DNA of 64,000 nucleotides from Roseiarcus sp963709185 (lineage in GTDB: Bacteria > Pseudomonadota > Alphaproteobacteria > Rhizobiales > Beijerinckiaceae): the NCBI GenBank assembly GCA_963709185.1, contig CAVPVQ010000023.1:310001-374000 (forward strand). The letters run 5' to 3'. The notes beneath the pieces are model-generated. The model was not told the origin of the DNA, did not search any database, and was given only the letters and a program-made list of their open reading frames with translations. Within the stretch, counting starts at the first letter, position 1; each line of letters starts with the position of its first letter. Below are positions 27,939 to 37,735 of this stretch, in pieces. A program made the position numbers and the translations under genes.

Positions 27939-28865
27939 ATGGGCGAAATGACTGAGCCCGACGCCACGAGCGCGAGCGGCAGGCTACGGCGGCGCCTCGT
28001 GTTGTTGTTCGATGACGACGCGCAGCAGAACCGGACCACGCAATATTTCAACGCCGCGCTCGCTTTGCTGATCATCGTCAACGTCGGCGCGGTGATCCTG
28101 GAATCCGTCGAGCCGCTCCGCGTGCGGCATCCCGCGATATTCGCGGCGATCGAGGGCGTCGCGACGACGATCTTCGCGATCGAATACGTGCTGAGGGTGT
28201 GGACCGCCATCGATCTGCACGACGGCCTGTATCGCGGACCGCTGTGGGGCCGGCTGCGCTATATCAGGAGCTTCTTCGCGCTCGTCGACCTCGTCTCGAT
28301 CCTGCCCGCCGTGCTCGGCCTGCTCGGCGCCGGAGACCTCAGGGTGCTGCGCGTGCTGCGCTTCCTGCGGATGCTCAAGCTGACCCGGCATTCGACGATC
28401 TTCGTCCTGATCTGGACGGTGCTGCGCGAGGAGGGGCGCTCGATCGGCGCGCTGGTGTTCATCCTGTGCCTCACCGTGGCGATCAGCGGCACCCTGATGT
28501 TCATGATCGAGGCGGACGACCAGCCCGAGATATTCAGCTCCATTCCGGCCGCCATGTGGTGGGCGATCGAGACCCTCACCACCGTCGGCTATGGCGACAT
28601 GGTGCCGGTCACGCCGGCCGGGCGCGTGCTCGGCGGCGTCGTGGCGATCGTCGGCATTGCGACGCTTGCGCTGTTCTCCGGCCTGATCACCGTCGGCTTC
28701 CTCGACCAACTCAGAATTCGCCGCGAGCAGGTCGAGGGCAAGGACCCGCTTCGCGCGCGCACGACGGAGCCGGCGGTCTGTCCGCACTGCGGATGCGCCC
28801 TCGGCGGCCATGAACGGCCAGCCGCCCGAGCGCCGGCGCCGATCGCAACAGCCCCGCGCCTATAG
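27939..28865 (+). CDS. voltage-gated-type potassium channel
   Basis: A 308-residue six-transmembrane channel. S4 is a run of regularly spaced arginines at 135-150 (LRVLRVLRFLRMLKLTR), and the selectivity filter TTVGYGD is at 214-220, between pore helix and S6. The C-terminus has a zinc-ribbon-like CPHCG and an Ala/Pro-rich tail. It would conduct K+ across the inner membrane. The ribosome binding site GGGAGAAGG sits in the end of the interspersed repeat directly upstream. The stop overlaps the end of the aldo/keto reductase gene on the other strand. Confidence 0.9.
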   Translation: MGEMTEPDATSASGRLRRRLVLLFDDDAQQNRTTQYFNAALALLIIVNVGAVILESVEPLRVRHPAIFAAIEGVATTIFAIEYVLRVWTAIDLHDGLYRGPLWGRLRYIRSFFALVDLVSILPAVLGLLGAGDLRVLRVLRFLRMLKLTRHSTIFVLIWTVLREEGRSIGALVFILCLTVAISGTLMFMIEADDQPEIFSSIPAAMWWAIETLTTVGYGDMVPVTPAGRVLGGVVAIVGIATLALFSGLITVGFLDQLRIRREQVEGKDPLRARTTEPAVCPHCGCALGGHERPAARAPAPIATAPRL

Positions 28866-29702
28866 CATCGCCAGCGGCGTCTTTCGGCGCGGCGGCGGGA
28901 ATGCGCGATCGAGCGCCGCCAGCGCCGTCTCGTCAAGCCTCACCTCGAGCGCCCCGCGGTTCTCCGTCACATGGGCGATCGTCGCGGCTTTGGGAATGGC
29001 GATCACGTCGGGCCGCCGCAACACCCAGGCGAGCGCGATCTGGTTGATCGTCGCCCCGAGGCGCCGGGCGACGTCGGCGAGCGCGCCGGTCACCGGCAGC
29101 CGGCCCTGTTCGATCGGGCTGTAGGCCATCGCCGGAATGGCGCGCGCCGCCATCGCCGGCAACAGGTCGTATTCGACGCCGCGGCGCTGAAGATTGTAGA
29201 GCACCTGATTGGTCGCACAGCCCGCGCCGCCCGCCGCCAGCAACTCGGCCATGTCGTCGGCGTCGAAATTGCTGACGCCCCAATGGCGGATCTTGCCCTC
29301 GCGCTGCAGCGCAGCCATCCCCTCGACCGTCGCGGCGAGCGGCGCGCCGCCGCGCCAGTGCAGGAGATAGAGGTCGATGCGGTCGGTCGAAAGGCGCCGC
29401 AGGCTGTTCTCGCAGGCGCGGCGCAGCGCCGGCCCTGCGCCATGCTGCGGATAGGCCTTGCTGACCAGGAACACCTGGTCGCGAAGGCCGCGCAGCGCTT
29501 CGGCGAGCAGTTCCTCGGCGCCGCCGTCGCCGTACATTTCAGCGGTGTCGATCAGGGTGAGGCCGAGCTCCACCCCCCGCCGCAGCGCCGCGATCTCCTG
29601 CGCGCGCCGCGCCGAATCCTCGCCCATCCGCCACGTCCCCTGCCCAAGGCATGGAACCGAAGCGCCGTCGGGTAAGCGCACGGGGCGGATATCGGCGGTC
29701 AT
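28860..29702 (-). CDS. aldo/keto reductase
   Basis: A 280-residue TIM-barrel oxidoreductase of the AKR family. The catalytic tetrad is visible as Asp/Tyr in LIDTAEMYGDG, Lys in VSKAYP and His in YLLHWRG. GVSNFDADDM and AIPKAAT (NADPH-phosphate contact) follow. It reduces aldehydes or ketones; substrate unknown. The gene ends just before the amino acid transporter operon, 9 bases from its ATPase stop, on the same strand. Confidence 0.92.
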   Translation of the reverse strand: MTADIRPVRLPDGASVPCLGQGTWRMGEDSARRAQEIAALRRGVELGLTLIDTAEMYGDGGAEELLAEALRGLRDQVFLVSKAYPQHGAGPALRRACENSLRRLSTDRIDLYLLHWRGGAPLAATVEGMAALQREGKIRHWGVSNFDADDMAELLAAGGAGCATNQVLYNLQRRGVEYDLLPAMAARAIPAMAYSPIEQGRLPVTGALADVARRLGATINQIALAWVLRRPDVIAIPKAATIAHVTENRGALEVRLDETALAALDRAFPPPRRKTPLAML

Positions 29703-29711
29703 CGGCTGGCC

Positions 29712-30494
29712 TCAAAAACTGTTGCGGTCATGATAGGTTTGCAGGAACTGCCGCACGCGCGGCTCGCGGCTTTCGTGAAAGACCTGGCGCGGCGGTCCAT
29801 AGTCGATGATCCGTCCCGCGTCGAGAAAGGCGATGCGGTCGGCGACCTTCGCCGCAAAGCCCATCTCATGCGTGACGATCAGCATGGTCATGCCCTCGGA
29901 GGCGAGGCCGCGCATCACCTCCAGCACCTCGCCGACCAGTTCGGGATCGAGCGCCGAGGTCGGCTCGTCGAACAGCATCAGCCGCGGTTGCATCGCCAGC
30001 GCGCGGGCGATCGCGACGCGCTGCTGCTGGCCGCCCGAGAGATGTCCGGGGTAGGACAAGGCCTTCTCGGCGAGGCCGACGCGGGTCAGCACCTGCATCG
30101 CGCGCTCGCGCGCCTCAGCCGCCGGCAACCGGCGCACCCGGCGCAGCGGCTCGGTGACGTTTTGCAGCGCGCTCATATGCGGCCAGAGATTGAAATGCTG
30201 GAACACCATGCCGATTTCGCAGCGCATTTCGCGCAGTTCCCGCTTGCCCATCGGCCGGCGCCCGCCGCCCGCGCGATCCTCGTAGCCGATCAGCTTTCCT
30301 TCGATGCGGATTTCGCCGGCGTCGTAGCTTTCGAGAAAATTCACGCAGCGCAGCAGCGTGCTCTTGCCGGAGCCGCTGGGTCCGATCAGGCAGACGACCT
30401 CGGACTTGTCGACCTTCAGGTCGATGTCGCGCAGCACCTGCAACGCGCCGAAGCTCTTGCCGACGCCGCGCAATTCGATCGTCGGCGCGCTCAT
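29712..30494 (-). CDS. polar amino acid ABC transporter ATP-binding protein
   Basis: A 260-residue ATPase of the GlnQ/HisP group: Walker A GPSGSGKST, GMVFQHFNLWPHMS, signature LSGGQQQR and Walker B LMLFDEPTSALDPE. It drives amino acid import with two permeases and a binding protein encoded immediately upstream on the same strand. Its ATG overlaps the stop of the preceding permease gene by 4 bases. Confidence 0.93.
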   Translation of the reverse strand: MSAPTIELRGVGKSFGALQVLRDIDLKVDKSEVVCLIGPSGSGKSTLLRCVNFLESYDAGEIRIEGKLIGYEDRAGGGRRPMGKRELREMRCEIGMVFQHFNLWPHMSALQNVTEPLRRVRRLPAAEARERAMQVLTRVGLAEKALSYPGHLSGGQQQRVAIARALAMQPRLMLFDEPTSALDPELVGEVLEVMRGLASEGMTMLIVTHEMGFAAKVADRIAFLDAGRIIDYGPPRQVFHESREPRVRQFLQTYHDRNSF

Positions 30495-31162
30495 GATCGC
30501 CCCGCCGCCGGCGCCATGAAGGCGGTAACGCGCCGCTCCAGCCGGTAGCCGAGGCGCGAGATCGTCTCGACCAGCAGCCAGTAGAACACCGCCATCGCGA
30601 AAATCGCGTCGAACGCGGTGAAGGTCTCGGCCGCCATGGTCTGCATCTGGTACATCAGCTCCGGCACCGTGATGATCGACAGGACCACCGTCTCCTTGGA
30701 CAGCACGATCAGCAGGTTGACGATCGAGGGCAGCGTCGCCACCAGCATGGTCGGCAGCGAAATCCGCCACAGGATGTCGAACGAACGCATGCCGACGCTG
30801 GTCGCCGCCTCGATCTGGCCGGCCGGAACGGCGCTGAAGCCGGCGCGGAACGCCTCGGCGAAATAGGCGCTGGAATAGACGCTGAGCCCGACGATGCCCG
30901 CCGCGGTCGCCTCCAGCCTGAGGCCGATGAACGGCCCGCCTGAATATAAAAGAAACAACTGCACGAGAAACGGCGTGCCGCGGATGACCTCGATGAAAAC
31001 GCGCAGCAGCCAACGGAGCGGCGGCGCGCGCAGCCGGTAGAGCAGCGCGATGACGAAGCCGCCGACCAGCCCAATCGCCGATCCCGCGCTCCAGCACAGG
31101 ACGGTGACGCCAAAGCCGCTGAGCAGCGCCGGCGCGTAACGCCACAGGACTTCGAAGCTCAT
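30491..31162 (-). CDS. polar amino acid ABC transporter permease (second)
   Basis: A 223-residue HisMQ-type inner-membrane permease with about five hydrophobic segments and the EAA loop (GQIEAATSVGMRSFDILWRISLP) that contacts the ATPase. IEVIRGTPFLVQLFLLY is the usual N-terminal family motif. ATG 31162 overlaps the stop of the first permease and gives the normal start MSFEVLWRYAP; an in-frame start at 31219 was rejected. Confidence 0.9.
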   Translation of the reverse strand: MSFEVLWRYAPALLSGFGVTVLCWSAGSAIGLVGGFVIALLYRLRAPPLRWLLRVFIEVIRGTPFLVQLFLLYSGGPFIGLRLEATAAGIVGLSVYSSAYFAEAFRAGFSAVPAGQIEAATSVGMRSFDILWRISLPTMLVATLPSIVNLLIVLSKETVVLSIITVPELMYQMQTMAAETFTAFDAIFAMAVFYWLLVETISRLGYRLERRVTAFMAPAAGRS

Positions 31163-31815
31163 CGGAGCGAACCCGCCGCCAGCCGGCGCTCCGCCCGAAC
31201 GCCAAGACCCGCGAGGCACAGATTGATCGCCAGATAGAACAGCGCCCCCCCGAGATAGGCTTCGAGGGGGCGATAGGTCATCGACGCGATATTCATGCTC
31301 ACGCGCGTCAGTTCAGCGATGCCGACGACCGAGACCAGCGACGACGCCTTGAGCAGCAGGGTGAATTCGTTGATCAGCGGCGGCACGCTGATGCGCAGCG
31401 CCTGCGGCAGCAGGATGCGCCGCCAGATTTCGGCGCGCGAAAAGCCGAGCGCCTCGGCGGCCTCCGCCTGGCCGGGCGGCACGGCGTTGAGCGCGCCGCG
31501 CAGGATCTCCGCCTGAAAGGCCGCAGACGCCAGGCCGAGGCCGCCGATCGCCGCCGCCATCGCCGGCACGTTGACGCCGAACTCGGCCAGAAAATAGTAG
31601 ATGAACAGCAACTGCACCAGCAACGGCACGCCGCGGAAGAAGCTGACGTAGAAGGCGCCGGCGCGCGCGAGGCTCCGATTCGTCGAAAGCCGGGCGAGGC
31701 AAACGAGGAAACCGATCGCCATCCCCAGCGCGATGCCGGCGAGCGAGACGTATAGCGTCATGCCCGCGGCAAGCGTGAGGTAGGCGAGAGCGTGAGCGAT
31801 AGCCTGCGGCTGCAT
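31159..31815 (-). CDS. polar amino acid ABC transporter permease (first)
   Basis: A 218-residue permease paralogous to the next gene, with YVSFFRGVPLLVQLLFIYY and the EAA loop PPGQAEAAEALGFSRAEIWRRILLPQA. Together the two permeases form the channel heterodimer. The gene lies 48 bases downstream of the binding-protein gene. Confidence 0.9.
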   Translation of the reverse strand: MQPQAIAHALAYLTLAAGMTLYVSLAGIALGMAIGFLVCLARLSTNRSLARAGAFYVSFFRGVPLLVQLLFIYYFLAEFGVNVPAMAAAIGGLGLASAAFQAEILRGALNAVPPGQAEAAEALGFSRAEIWRRILLPQALRISVPPLINEFTLLLKASSLVSVVGIAELTRVSMNIASMTYRPLEAYLGGALFYLAINLCLAGLGVRAERRLAAGSLR

Positions 31816-31863
31816 CGTGCGGCGGAGGATCGACGGGGCGGCTCCGCGCCGCCCCTTCGAGGC

Positions 31864-32718
31864 CTAGAGCTGCGGTTCGGGAACCGTCTTGGGCAGATCG
31901 AACGACTGGCCGAACCAGGTCTTCTGGATCTTCGCCATGCGGCCGTCCTCCTCCGTCTTGAGGATGGCGGCGTTGACCGCCTCGATCAGCCCCTTGTCGT
32001 CAAGCCGTCCGACCCACGAGAAATAGGTCGGGGTGCCGAAGGCCGGCGTCACCACCGCGAACGCGTCGGAGCGCTGCGACGCGGCGTAGGCGAGATTGGG
32101 GAAGGAATTGACCGAGGCGTCGATCCGGCCCGCCGCCAGGTCGGCGTAGGACTGGTTGTTGTCGACATATTCCTTGATCTCGACCGGCTTGGGCAGTTTG
32201 GCGGCATAGGCCTTGAGCTGCGCGAGCTGCGAGGTGCCTTTCTGGCCGCCGACCGTCTTGCCGGCGATATCTTCGGGCTTGGCGATGCTCGCATCGTTCG
32301 CGCGCTTCATCAGGGCGGCCGTCGCGTCGGCGATCGGCACCGTGAACAGATAGCGCTGCATGCGTTCCTTGGTGATGGTGACCGGCGCGATGCAGATATC
32401 GAACTTCTTGGCTTCGAGGCCCGGCAGGATGCTGGTCCACGGCAGATCGAGATATTTGACCTTCACGCCGAGCTCCTTGCCGACCTCGTCGATCAGATCG
32501 CGGTCGACCCCCTTATAAGTTCCGTTGTCCGAAATATCGAACGGCGGAAATTGCATTTCGGTGGCGATGACCAGTTCGCCGCGCTTCTTGACATCGGCCA
32601 GCGTGTCGTCGGCGAGCGCGCCTCCCGCGCCCGACGCCCAGGCGCCGGCCGATGCGGCGCCGACGACGGCGCTCTTCAGCACGGCGCGCCGCGTCAGGAA
32701 CAAGGTGTCGAACTTCAT
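31864..32718 (-). CDS. polar amino acid ABC transporter periplasmic-binding protein, Tat-type signal
   Basis: A 284-residue SBP_bac_3-type protein. The N-terminus has a twin-arginine-like signal (LTRRAVLKSAVVGAASAG, cleavage after GGALA). The mature part shows ELVIATEMQFPPFDISDNGTYKGVDRDL and the FDICIAPVTITKERMQ hinge region typical of amino-acid binders. It heads the four-gene transporter operon and is divergent from fumC across a 221-base spacer with an AT-rich patch near 32840-32870. The specific amino acid cannot be read. Confidence 0.9.
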   Translation of the reverse strand: MKFDTLFLTRRAVLKSAVVGAASAGAWASGAGGALADDTLADVKKRGELVIATEMQFPPFDISDNGTYKGVDRDLIDEVGKELGVKVKYLDLPWTSILPGLEAKKFDICIAPVTITKERMQRYLFTVPIADATAALMKRANDASIAKPEDIAGKTVGGQKGTSQLAQLKAYAAKLPKPVEIKEYVDNNQSYADLAAGRIDASVNSFPNLAYAASQRSDAFAVVTPAFGTPTYFSWVGRLDDKGLIEAVNAAILKTEEDGRMAKIQKTWFGQSFDLPKTVPEPQL

Positions 32719-32939
32719 TGTCGCCTCCCCCTTTGGAAATCGTGGTTGCAGGCACTGCGCGCCGGCGCGCCGCGCGCGGGAGGCGCGTTTCCTACCGGAA
32801 AGACCACGCCGTCGATTTGTTGGCGCACGCGAAGGCTTCGCATAGTATAGATTGGACCTATCAAGCCTAGACGTCGGGGTCGGGCGGCGTCAAGCGGGAC
32901 CGCGGCGTCTCCTCGCCCGGCCGCCATGCGGAGACAGCC

Positions 32940-34349
32940 ATGCCGAATCCCGCGACGACGCGGACCGAGACCGACACGTTCGGCCCGATCGAAGTGCCCG
33001 CCGAGCACTATTGGGGCGCGCAAACCCAGCGCTCCCTGCGGAATTTCGCGATCGGCGACGAGCGCATGCCGGCCCCGATCATCCACGCGCTCGGCGTCGT
33101 GAAGCAGGCGGCGGCGCTGGCCAACGCCGAGCTCGGCCTGCTGGCCCCGCGCCTCGCGGAGGCGATCGCCCAGGCCGCGGCGGAAGTCGCCGAGGGCAAG
33201 CGCGACGCCGAGTTCCCGCTGCGAGTCTGGCAAACCGGGTCCGGCACCCAGACCAACATGAACGCCAACGAAGTGATCGCCAACCTCGCCAATGAACGGC
33301 TGGGCGGCCAGCGGGGCGCCAAATCGCCAACGCACCCCAACGATCACGTCAATCTCGGTCAATCCTCCAACGACGCCTTTCCGACCGCCATGCACATCGC
33401 CGCGGCGCGCGAGATCAAAGGGCGTCTGACCCCCGCCCTGCGTGCGTTGCAAGCGGCGCTGGAGGGTAAGGCCGCAGCCTTCGCGGATATCGTGAAGATC
33501 GGCCGCACCCATCTGCAGGATGCCGTGCCGATCACGCTCGGACAAGAGTTCTCCGGCTATGCCGCTCAGGTCGAACTCGGGATCAGGCGTATCGAAGCGA
33601 CCATGCCCGGCCTCGCCGCTCTCGCGCAGGGCGGCACGGCGGTCGGCACCGGCCTCAACACGCATCCCGATTTCGCGGAGATTTTCGCGCGGCAGGCGTC
33701 CGCCATCACCGGCCTTTCGTTCGTGGCGGCGGCCAACAAGTTCGAGGCGCTCGCCTCGCATGACGCGCTGGTGTTCTGCCATGGCGCCCTGGCCAGCCTC
33801 GCCGCTGGCCTGTTCAAGATCGCCAACGACATCCGCCTGCTCGGGTCCGGCCCGCGATCGGGGCTGGGGGAACTGCTGTTGCCGGAAAACGAGCCGGGAT
33901 CGTCGATCATGCCGGGCAAGGTCAATCCGACCCAGGCCGAAGCCCTCACGATGGTCTGCGCCCAGGTTGTCGGCAACGAGACGGTCGTCGCGTTCGCGGG
34001 CAGCCAGGGCCATTTCGAGCTCAACGTGTTCAAGCCGGTGATCGCCAACGCAGTCCTGCAATCCATTCGACTGCTGGGCGACGGCGCGCGAAGCTTTGCC
34101 GACAATTGCGTCGCCGGCATCGAACCCAACCGCGAGCGTATCGGCGAGTTGGTCGCGCGTTCGCTGATGCTGGTCACGGCGCTGGCCCCGACGATCGGCT
34201 ATGACAAGGCGGCGCTGATCGCCAAATCGGCGCACAAGAATCATACAACCTTGCGCGAGGAAGCGTTGCGGCTCGGCCTGGTCACCGCTGCGGACTTCGA
34301 CCGGATCGTCAGGGCGGAGGCGATGCTCGGGCCGCGGCGCGGCGACTAG
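32940..34349 (+). CDS. fumC: fumarate hydratase class II
   Basis: A 469-residue fumarase/aspartase-family enzyme. GSGTQTNMNANEV (substrate site), HPNDHVN (B-site), GRTHLQDAVPITLGQEF and the family signature GSSIMPGKVNPTQ are all present, and the length equals FumC. It hydrates fumarate to L-malate in the TCA cycle without an Fe-S cluster. GGAGA precedes the ATG. It stands alone; 250 bases without a gene follow. Confidence 0.96.
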   Translation: MPNPATTRTETDTFGPIEVPAEHYWGAQTQRSLRNFAIGDERMPAPIIHALGVVKQAAALANAELGLLAPRLAEAIAQAAAEVAEGKRDAEFPLRVWQTGSGTQTNMNANEVIANLANERLGGQRGAKSPTHPNDHVNLGQSSNDAFPTAMHIAAAREIKGRLTPALRALQAALEGKAAAFADIVKIGRTHLQDAVPITLGQEFSGYAAQVELGIRRIEATMPGLAALAQGGTAVGTGLNTHPDFAEIFARQASAITGLSFVAAANKFEALASHDALVFCHGALASLAAGLFKIANDIRLLGSGPRSGLGELLLPENEPGSSIMPGKVNPTQAEALTMVCAQVVGNETVVAFAGSQGHFELNVFKPVIANAVLQSIRLLGDGARSFADNCVAGIEPNRERIGELVARSLMLVTALAPTIGYDKAALIAKSAHKNHTTLREEALRLGLVTAADFDRIVRAEAMLGPRRGD

Positions 34350-34599
34350 GTCACGGACGTTCGGGCGGGCTTCAGTCCAAAAGCGGTAAATAACGATTCA
34401 GGGCGTCCGAAGTGAGTTGACGCAAGGCGCCATTGTCAGTTGGGTTAAATGCACGTAAAATTTCACAACGTCTCGGCTGGGTGAGCCGGGCGCCGGCGGG
34501 GGGCTGACAGGTCGGGAGACGACGGAGCGTGCGAATCTGGCAGGGTCAAAGCGCGCGGAGCGGACTACCTCGCCGGCGGGCGTAGCAGTGGGGCGATCC

Positions 34600-35157
34600 A
34601 TGAAACTGAGCAAGGCTCTCTACTTCGGCGATTTCGTCGCTATTCCGCTCGCGATCATTGTGCTGGCGGCGATCGCAATCGCCCAACGGGGCCTGGAAGT
34701 CGCCGGCTGGTGGCTGCTCGCCTTCGTCGTGGGCCTCGCGGTATGGACATTCGTCGAATATGTCGTGCATCGCTGGGTCTATCACGCCGTCCCGTTCTTC
34801 GAGAAATTCCATGACGCCCACCACGACGACCCGAAAGCGCTGATCGGCGTGCCCTCGTTCGTCTCCAGCGGTCTGATTCTCGGAGTGTTCTTTCTGCCGC
34901 TGCTGTTCGCGGTCGGCGTGGTGTTCGCCGGCGGCTTCGCCAGCGGCGCGCTGATCGGCTACGCCGGCTATATGCTGGTGCACCACGCCTCCCACCACTG
35001 GGAGTTGAAGCCAGGCGACATGCTCTACCGCGCCCGCATCATGCATATGGCGCATCATTACCATGAAACGTCTGGCAATTACGGCGTGATCACGCCGTTC
35101 TGGGATCACGTGTTCTCCACTTACGTCGAGCGTCGCCGCCGCGTCGCCGAGAGCTGA
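34600..35157 (+). CDS. fatty acid hydroxylase/sterol desaturase-superfamily membrane protein
   Basis: A 185-residue protein with about four membrane segments and the histidine clusters of di-iron membrane oxygenases: HRWVYH, HDAHHDD, HHASHH and HMAHHYH. The family hydroxylates or desaturates acyl chains, sterols or carotenoids. At 185 residues it is short but has all the His boxes. The substrate is unknown. ATG 34600 is preferred; a GTG at 34588 is in frame. Confidence 0.83.
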   Translation: MKLSKALYFGDFVAIPLAIIVLAAIAIAQRGLEVAGWWLLAFVVGLAVWTFVEYVVHRWVYHAVPFFEKFHDAHHDDPKALIGVPSFVSSGLILGVFFLPLLFAVGVVFAGGFASGALIGYAGYMLVHHASHHWELKPGDMLYRARIMHMAHHYHETSGNYGVITPFWDHVFSTYVERRRRVAES

Positions 35158-35254
35158 CATAAGCGCGCATAGCGGGCTTGCTTGATGCGGCGGATCGCCC
35201 AGAAGCCGGGTGGCCGGGTCTCGTTCGAGAGCTGAAGGGCGGCGGCCGCGCAGA

Positions 35255-37589
35255 TCACGCGATCTTGCGGTGCAGTCCGGTTTCCAGCATCGCGGCGATG
35301 TCCTTTTCGGAAACCGCCGGGCTGAACAGAAAACCCTGAACCTCCGACACCGACCCCAGGCCGTCGACAAACTGCATCTGGAGTTCGGTTTCGATCCCCT
35401 CGACGAGCACGTCCATCCCCAGCATCTTGCACATGCCGGCGACGCTCGCGATCACGATCGAGGCCCGGTGGTCCGACCCGATCGCCATGGTGAACGAGCG
35501 GTCGATCTTGATCTTGTCCAGCGGGAACGTATGGAGGTAGCTGAGGCTCGAATATCCCGTGCCGAAATCGTCCAGCGCGATGCGAACGCCCATCCCCTTG
35601 ATCGAGCGCAATATCTGGCGCGTCGACGGCAGATCGTGCAGCAGCGTCGATTCGGTGATCTCCACTTCGAGCCGGCTTGAACAAAGGCCGGAAGTGTCGA
35701 GCGCCTCCTTGATCGTATTGGCGATCCGCCCGCCTCTGACCTGGAGCGGCGACAGATTGACCGCGACGAAGAACCGTTCGGGCCACGAGGCGCAGGCCTC
35801 GCACGCGCGCTGGAGAATCGTGCGGCCGAGTTCGTCCATCAGGCCGAGTTCCTCGGCGATCGGAATGAATTCCGCGGGGGAAATGTAGCCGCGGCTCGGA
35901 TGACGCCACCGCGCCAGAGCTTCGCAACCGACGATTTCCCGGGTCGCGGCGCTGTTGATCGGTTGATAGTGAACCTCGATCGTTTCGTTGGCGATGGCCG
36001 CTCGCAGATCGATTTCCAGCGTCCTGCGGCTCTGCGCGTCGAGACCCAATTGCCGCTCGTAGGAGCGCCAGCGATTGCGGCCTTCCGCCTTCGCCGCGTA
36101 GAGGGCGAGGTCGGCGTTGCTGAGCAGCGTCTCGAGCGTCAGGCCGTCGCGGTGGATCTTCGCCACGCCGACGCTGACGCCGACGATGATTTCGTAGCCG
36201 TCGATCTGGAACGGGCGATTGATGTGCGTGATGATCCGGTCGGCGATGGTGGCGGGAGCGCGCCCGTCCTTTCCTGGCGACAATAGGATTGCGAATTCGT
36301 CGCCGCCCCAACGCGCAACGATGTCAGCGTCCTCGACCGCCGAGCGCAGGCGTTCGCCGACGGCGGCGAGCAACTTGTCGCCGCGCGCGTGACCCAGGCT
36401 GTCGTTGACCTGCTTGAAATCGTCGAGATCGAGGAACAGCACCGCCCCGTTCTCCCTCTCGTCCTCGCGGGCGAGCAACGCGTTCGAAAGCTCCTTCTCG
36501 AAGCGCCGCCGATTTGGCAGGCCGGTGACCGGATCGAACCACACCATGCGATAGATCGCCGCCTCGGCGTTGCGCCGCTCGGTGATGTCCTGGGTGACGA
36601 TCACCGCGCCGTCGTCGCGCATGTAGTGAACGTTGATCTCGATCGACCGGCCGTCCGGCGCGTTCGCCACCAGCGAATAGTCGGCGGCGCGGGCAGACAC
36701 CCTCAAGGCGCGGCTCAATTCATTCGCCACGTCTCGCGTGATCGCTCCGATGCGCGTCAACAATCGAATGAGAAGTCTTGACATTGGCGCCCGGTCGCAT
36801 CGCGCGCGGCGGCACGCCGAGCATTTTGGCGATCTGGTCGTTGCTGACGCGCAAGTTGCCGTCGGAGTCCAACATGCACAGGCCATGCGACATGTTGTTC
36901 AGGGCGGAATCGAGTTGGCTTGCGAGCTGCGTGACCTCCCTTTTCGAGAGAACCTCGTCGAGCAGGGTCGTTCGCAGCCGGCTGGCGGAGCTCTTGATGA
37001 AAAAGAAGAACGGTATGAGCACCACCAGGATCATCAAGGGATAGAGGCCGCCGGCGAACGCCAGCGCAACGCTCAAGGGCAGGAAGCCCGCGAGAATCTG
37101 CGCGTCGGTCAACGACTTGATCGAGAAATTCCGGGTGGCGATTCCGAACGCGTGGCAGATCGTCGCCGAGAACGCGAGAATTCTGGGGAATCCGTCCTCG
37201 GTCAGGGTGAAAACCGCGAGCGTCCAAAATCCGAGCGCCGCCATGTAGGCCGATGCGCCCAGCACGTAGTTCCGTTTCCAACGGCCGACCTCGGCGACAC
37301 CCCCGCCAAGTCCGGCGCGCGCATGGGCGACCATGACCCACAGACGCAGCGCCGAGATCAACGGCAGCGCGACCGAGAACCCATAGAGCACGACGCTGTT
37401 CATGGTTATCGCGGTGATCAACGCAGCGGCGCATGTGGCCACGCTCCCCATCGCGAGCGACCAGCCGCCATGAAATAAGGCGTTTACCAATTCAACGTAA
37501 AGGTCCGCGGGAAGGTCTGCGGCGCCGGTGCGGGCGAGATCTGATTTAGCCGGAAACATTGGTGCGCTCGCGGACATTCGACACTGCAT
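35255..37589 (-). pseudogene. membrane-anchored PAS-GGDEF-EAL c-di-GMP protein, interrupted by one frameshift
   Basis: The upstream frame (37589 to about 36777) encodes a membrane region with about six hydrophobic segments and the first part of a PAS domain (SALNNMSHGLCMLDSDGNLRV, then PPRAMRPGANVK). The downstream frame resumes with LLIRLLTRIGAI, the end of the PAS domain (GAVIVTQDITERR), GGDEF (RWGGDEFAILL) and EAL (CEALARWRHP, DDFGTGYSSLSYL, EGIET). The GGDEF motif is intact but the RxxD inhibitory site is absent; EAL catalytic motifs are present. Joined length is about 778 codons. The break is in AAGACTTCTC near 36777. A dual cyclase/phosphodiesterase with membrane sensing is expected if the frame is restored. 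Upstream start uncertain (37655, 37589 or 37577). Confidence 0.8.
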
Positions 37590-37735
37590 CCAATTCTCTT
37601 GTTTTGGCGAGCGCGCGTGGCCTTTCCGGATCGGCGTTTTCACGACATCGCCCAATCGTTGAATACTCTTTAATTGCTTTAGGAATAATGAAGACGTAGG
37701 CCACTGGACGCCTGACTTGTCGAAGGAAAGCGAGC

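Noticed and set aside
29712..31205. 497-codon open frame joining permease-antisense frame and ATPase
   Set aside because: Only the ATPase part from 30494 has family motifs; the upstream part overlaps the permease gene in another frame.
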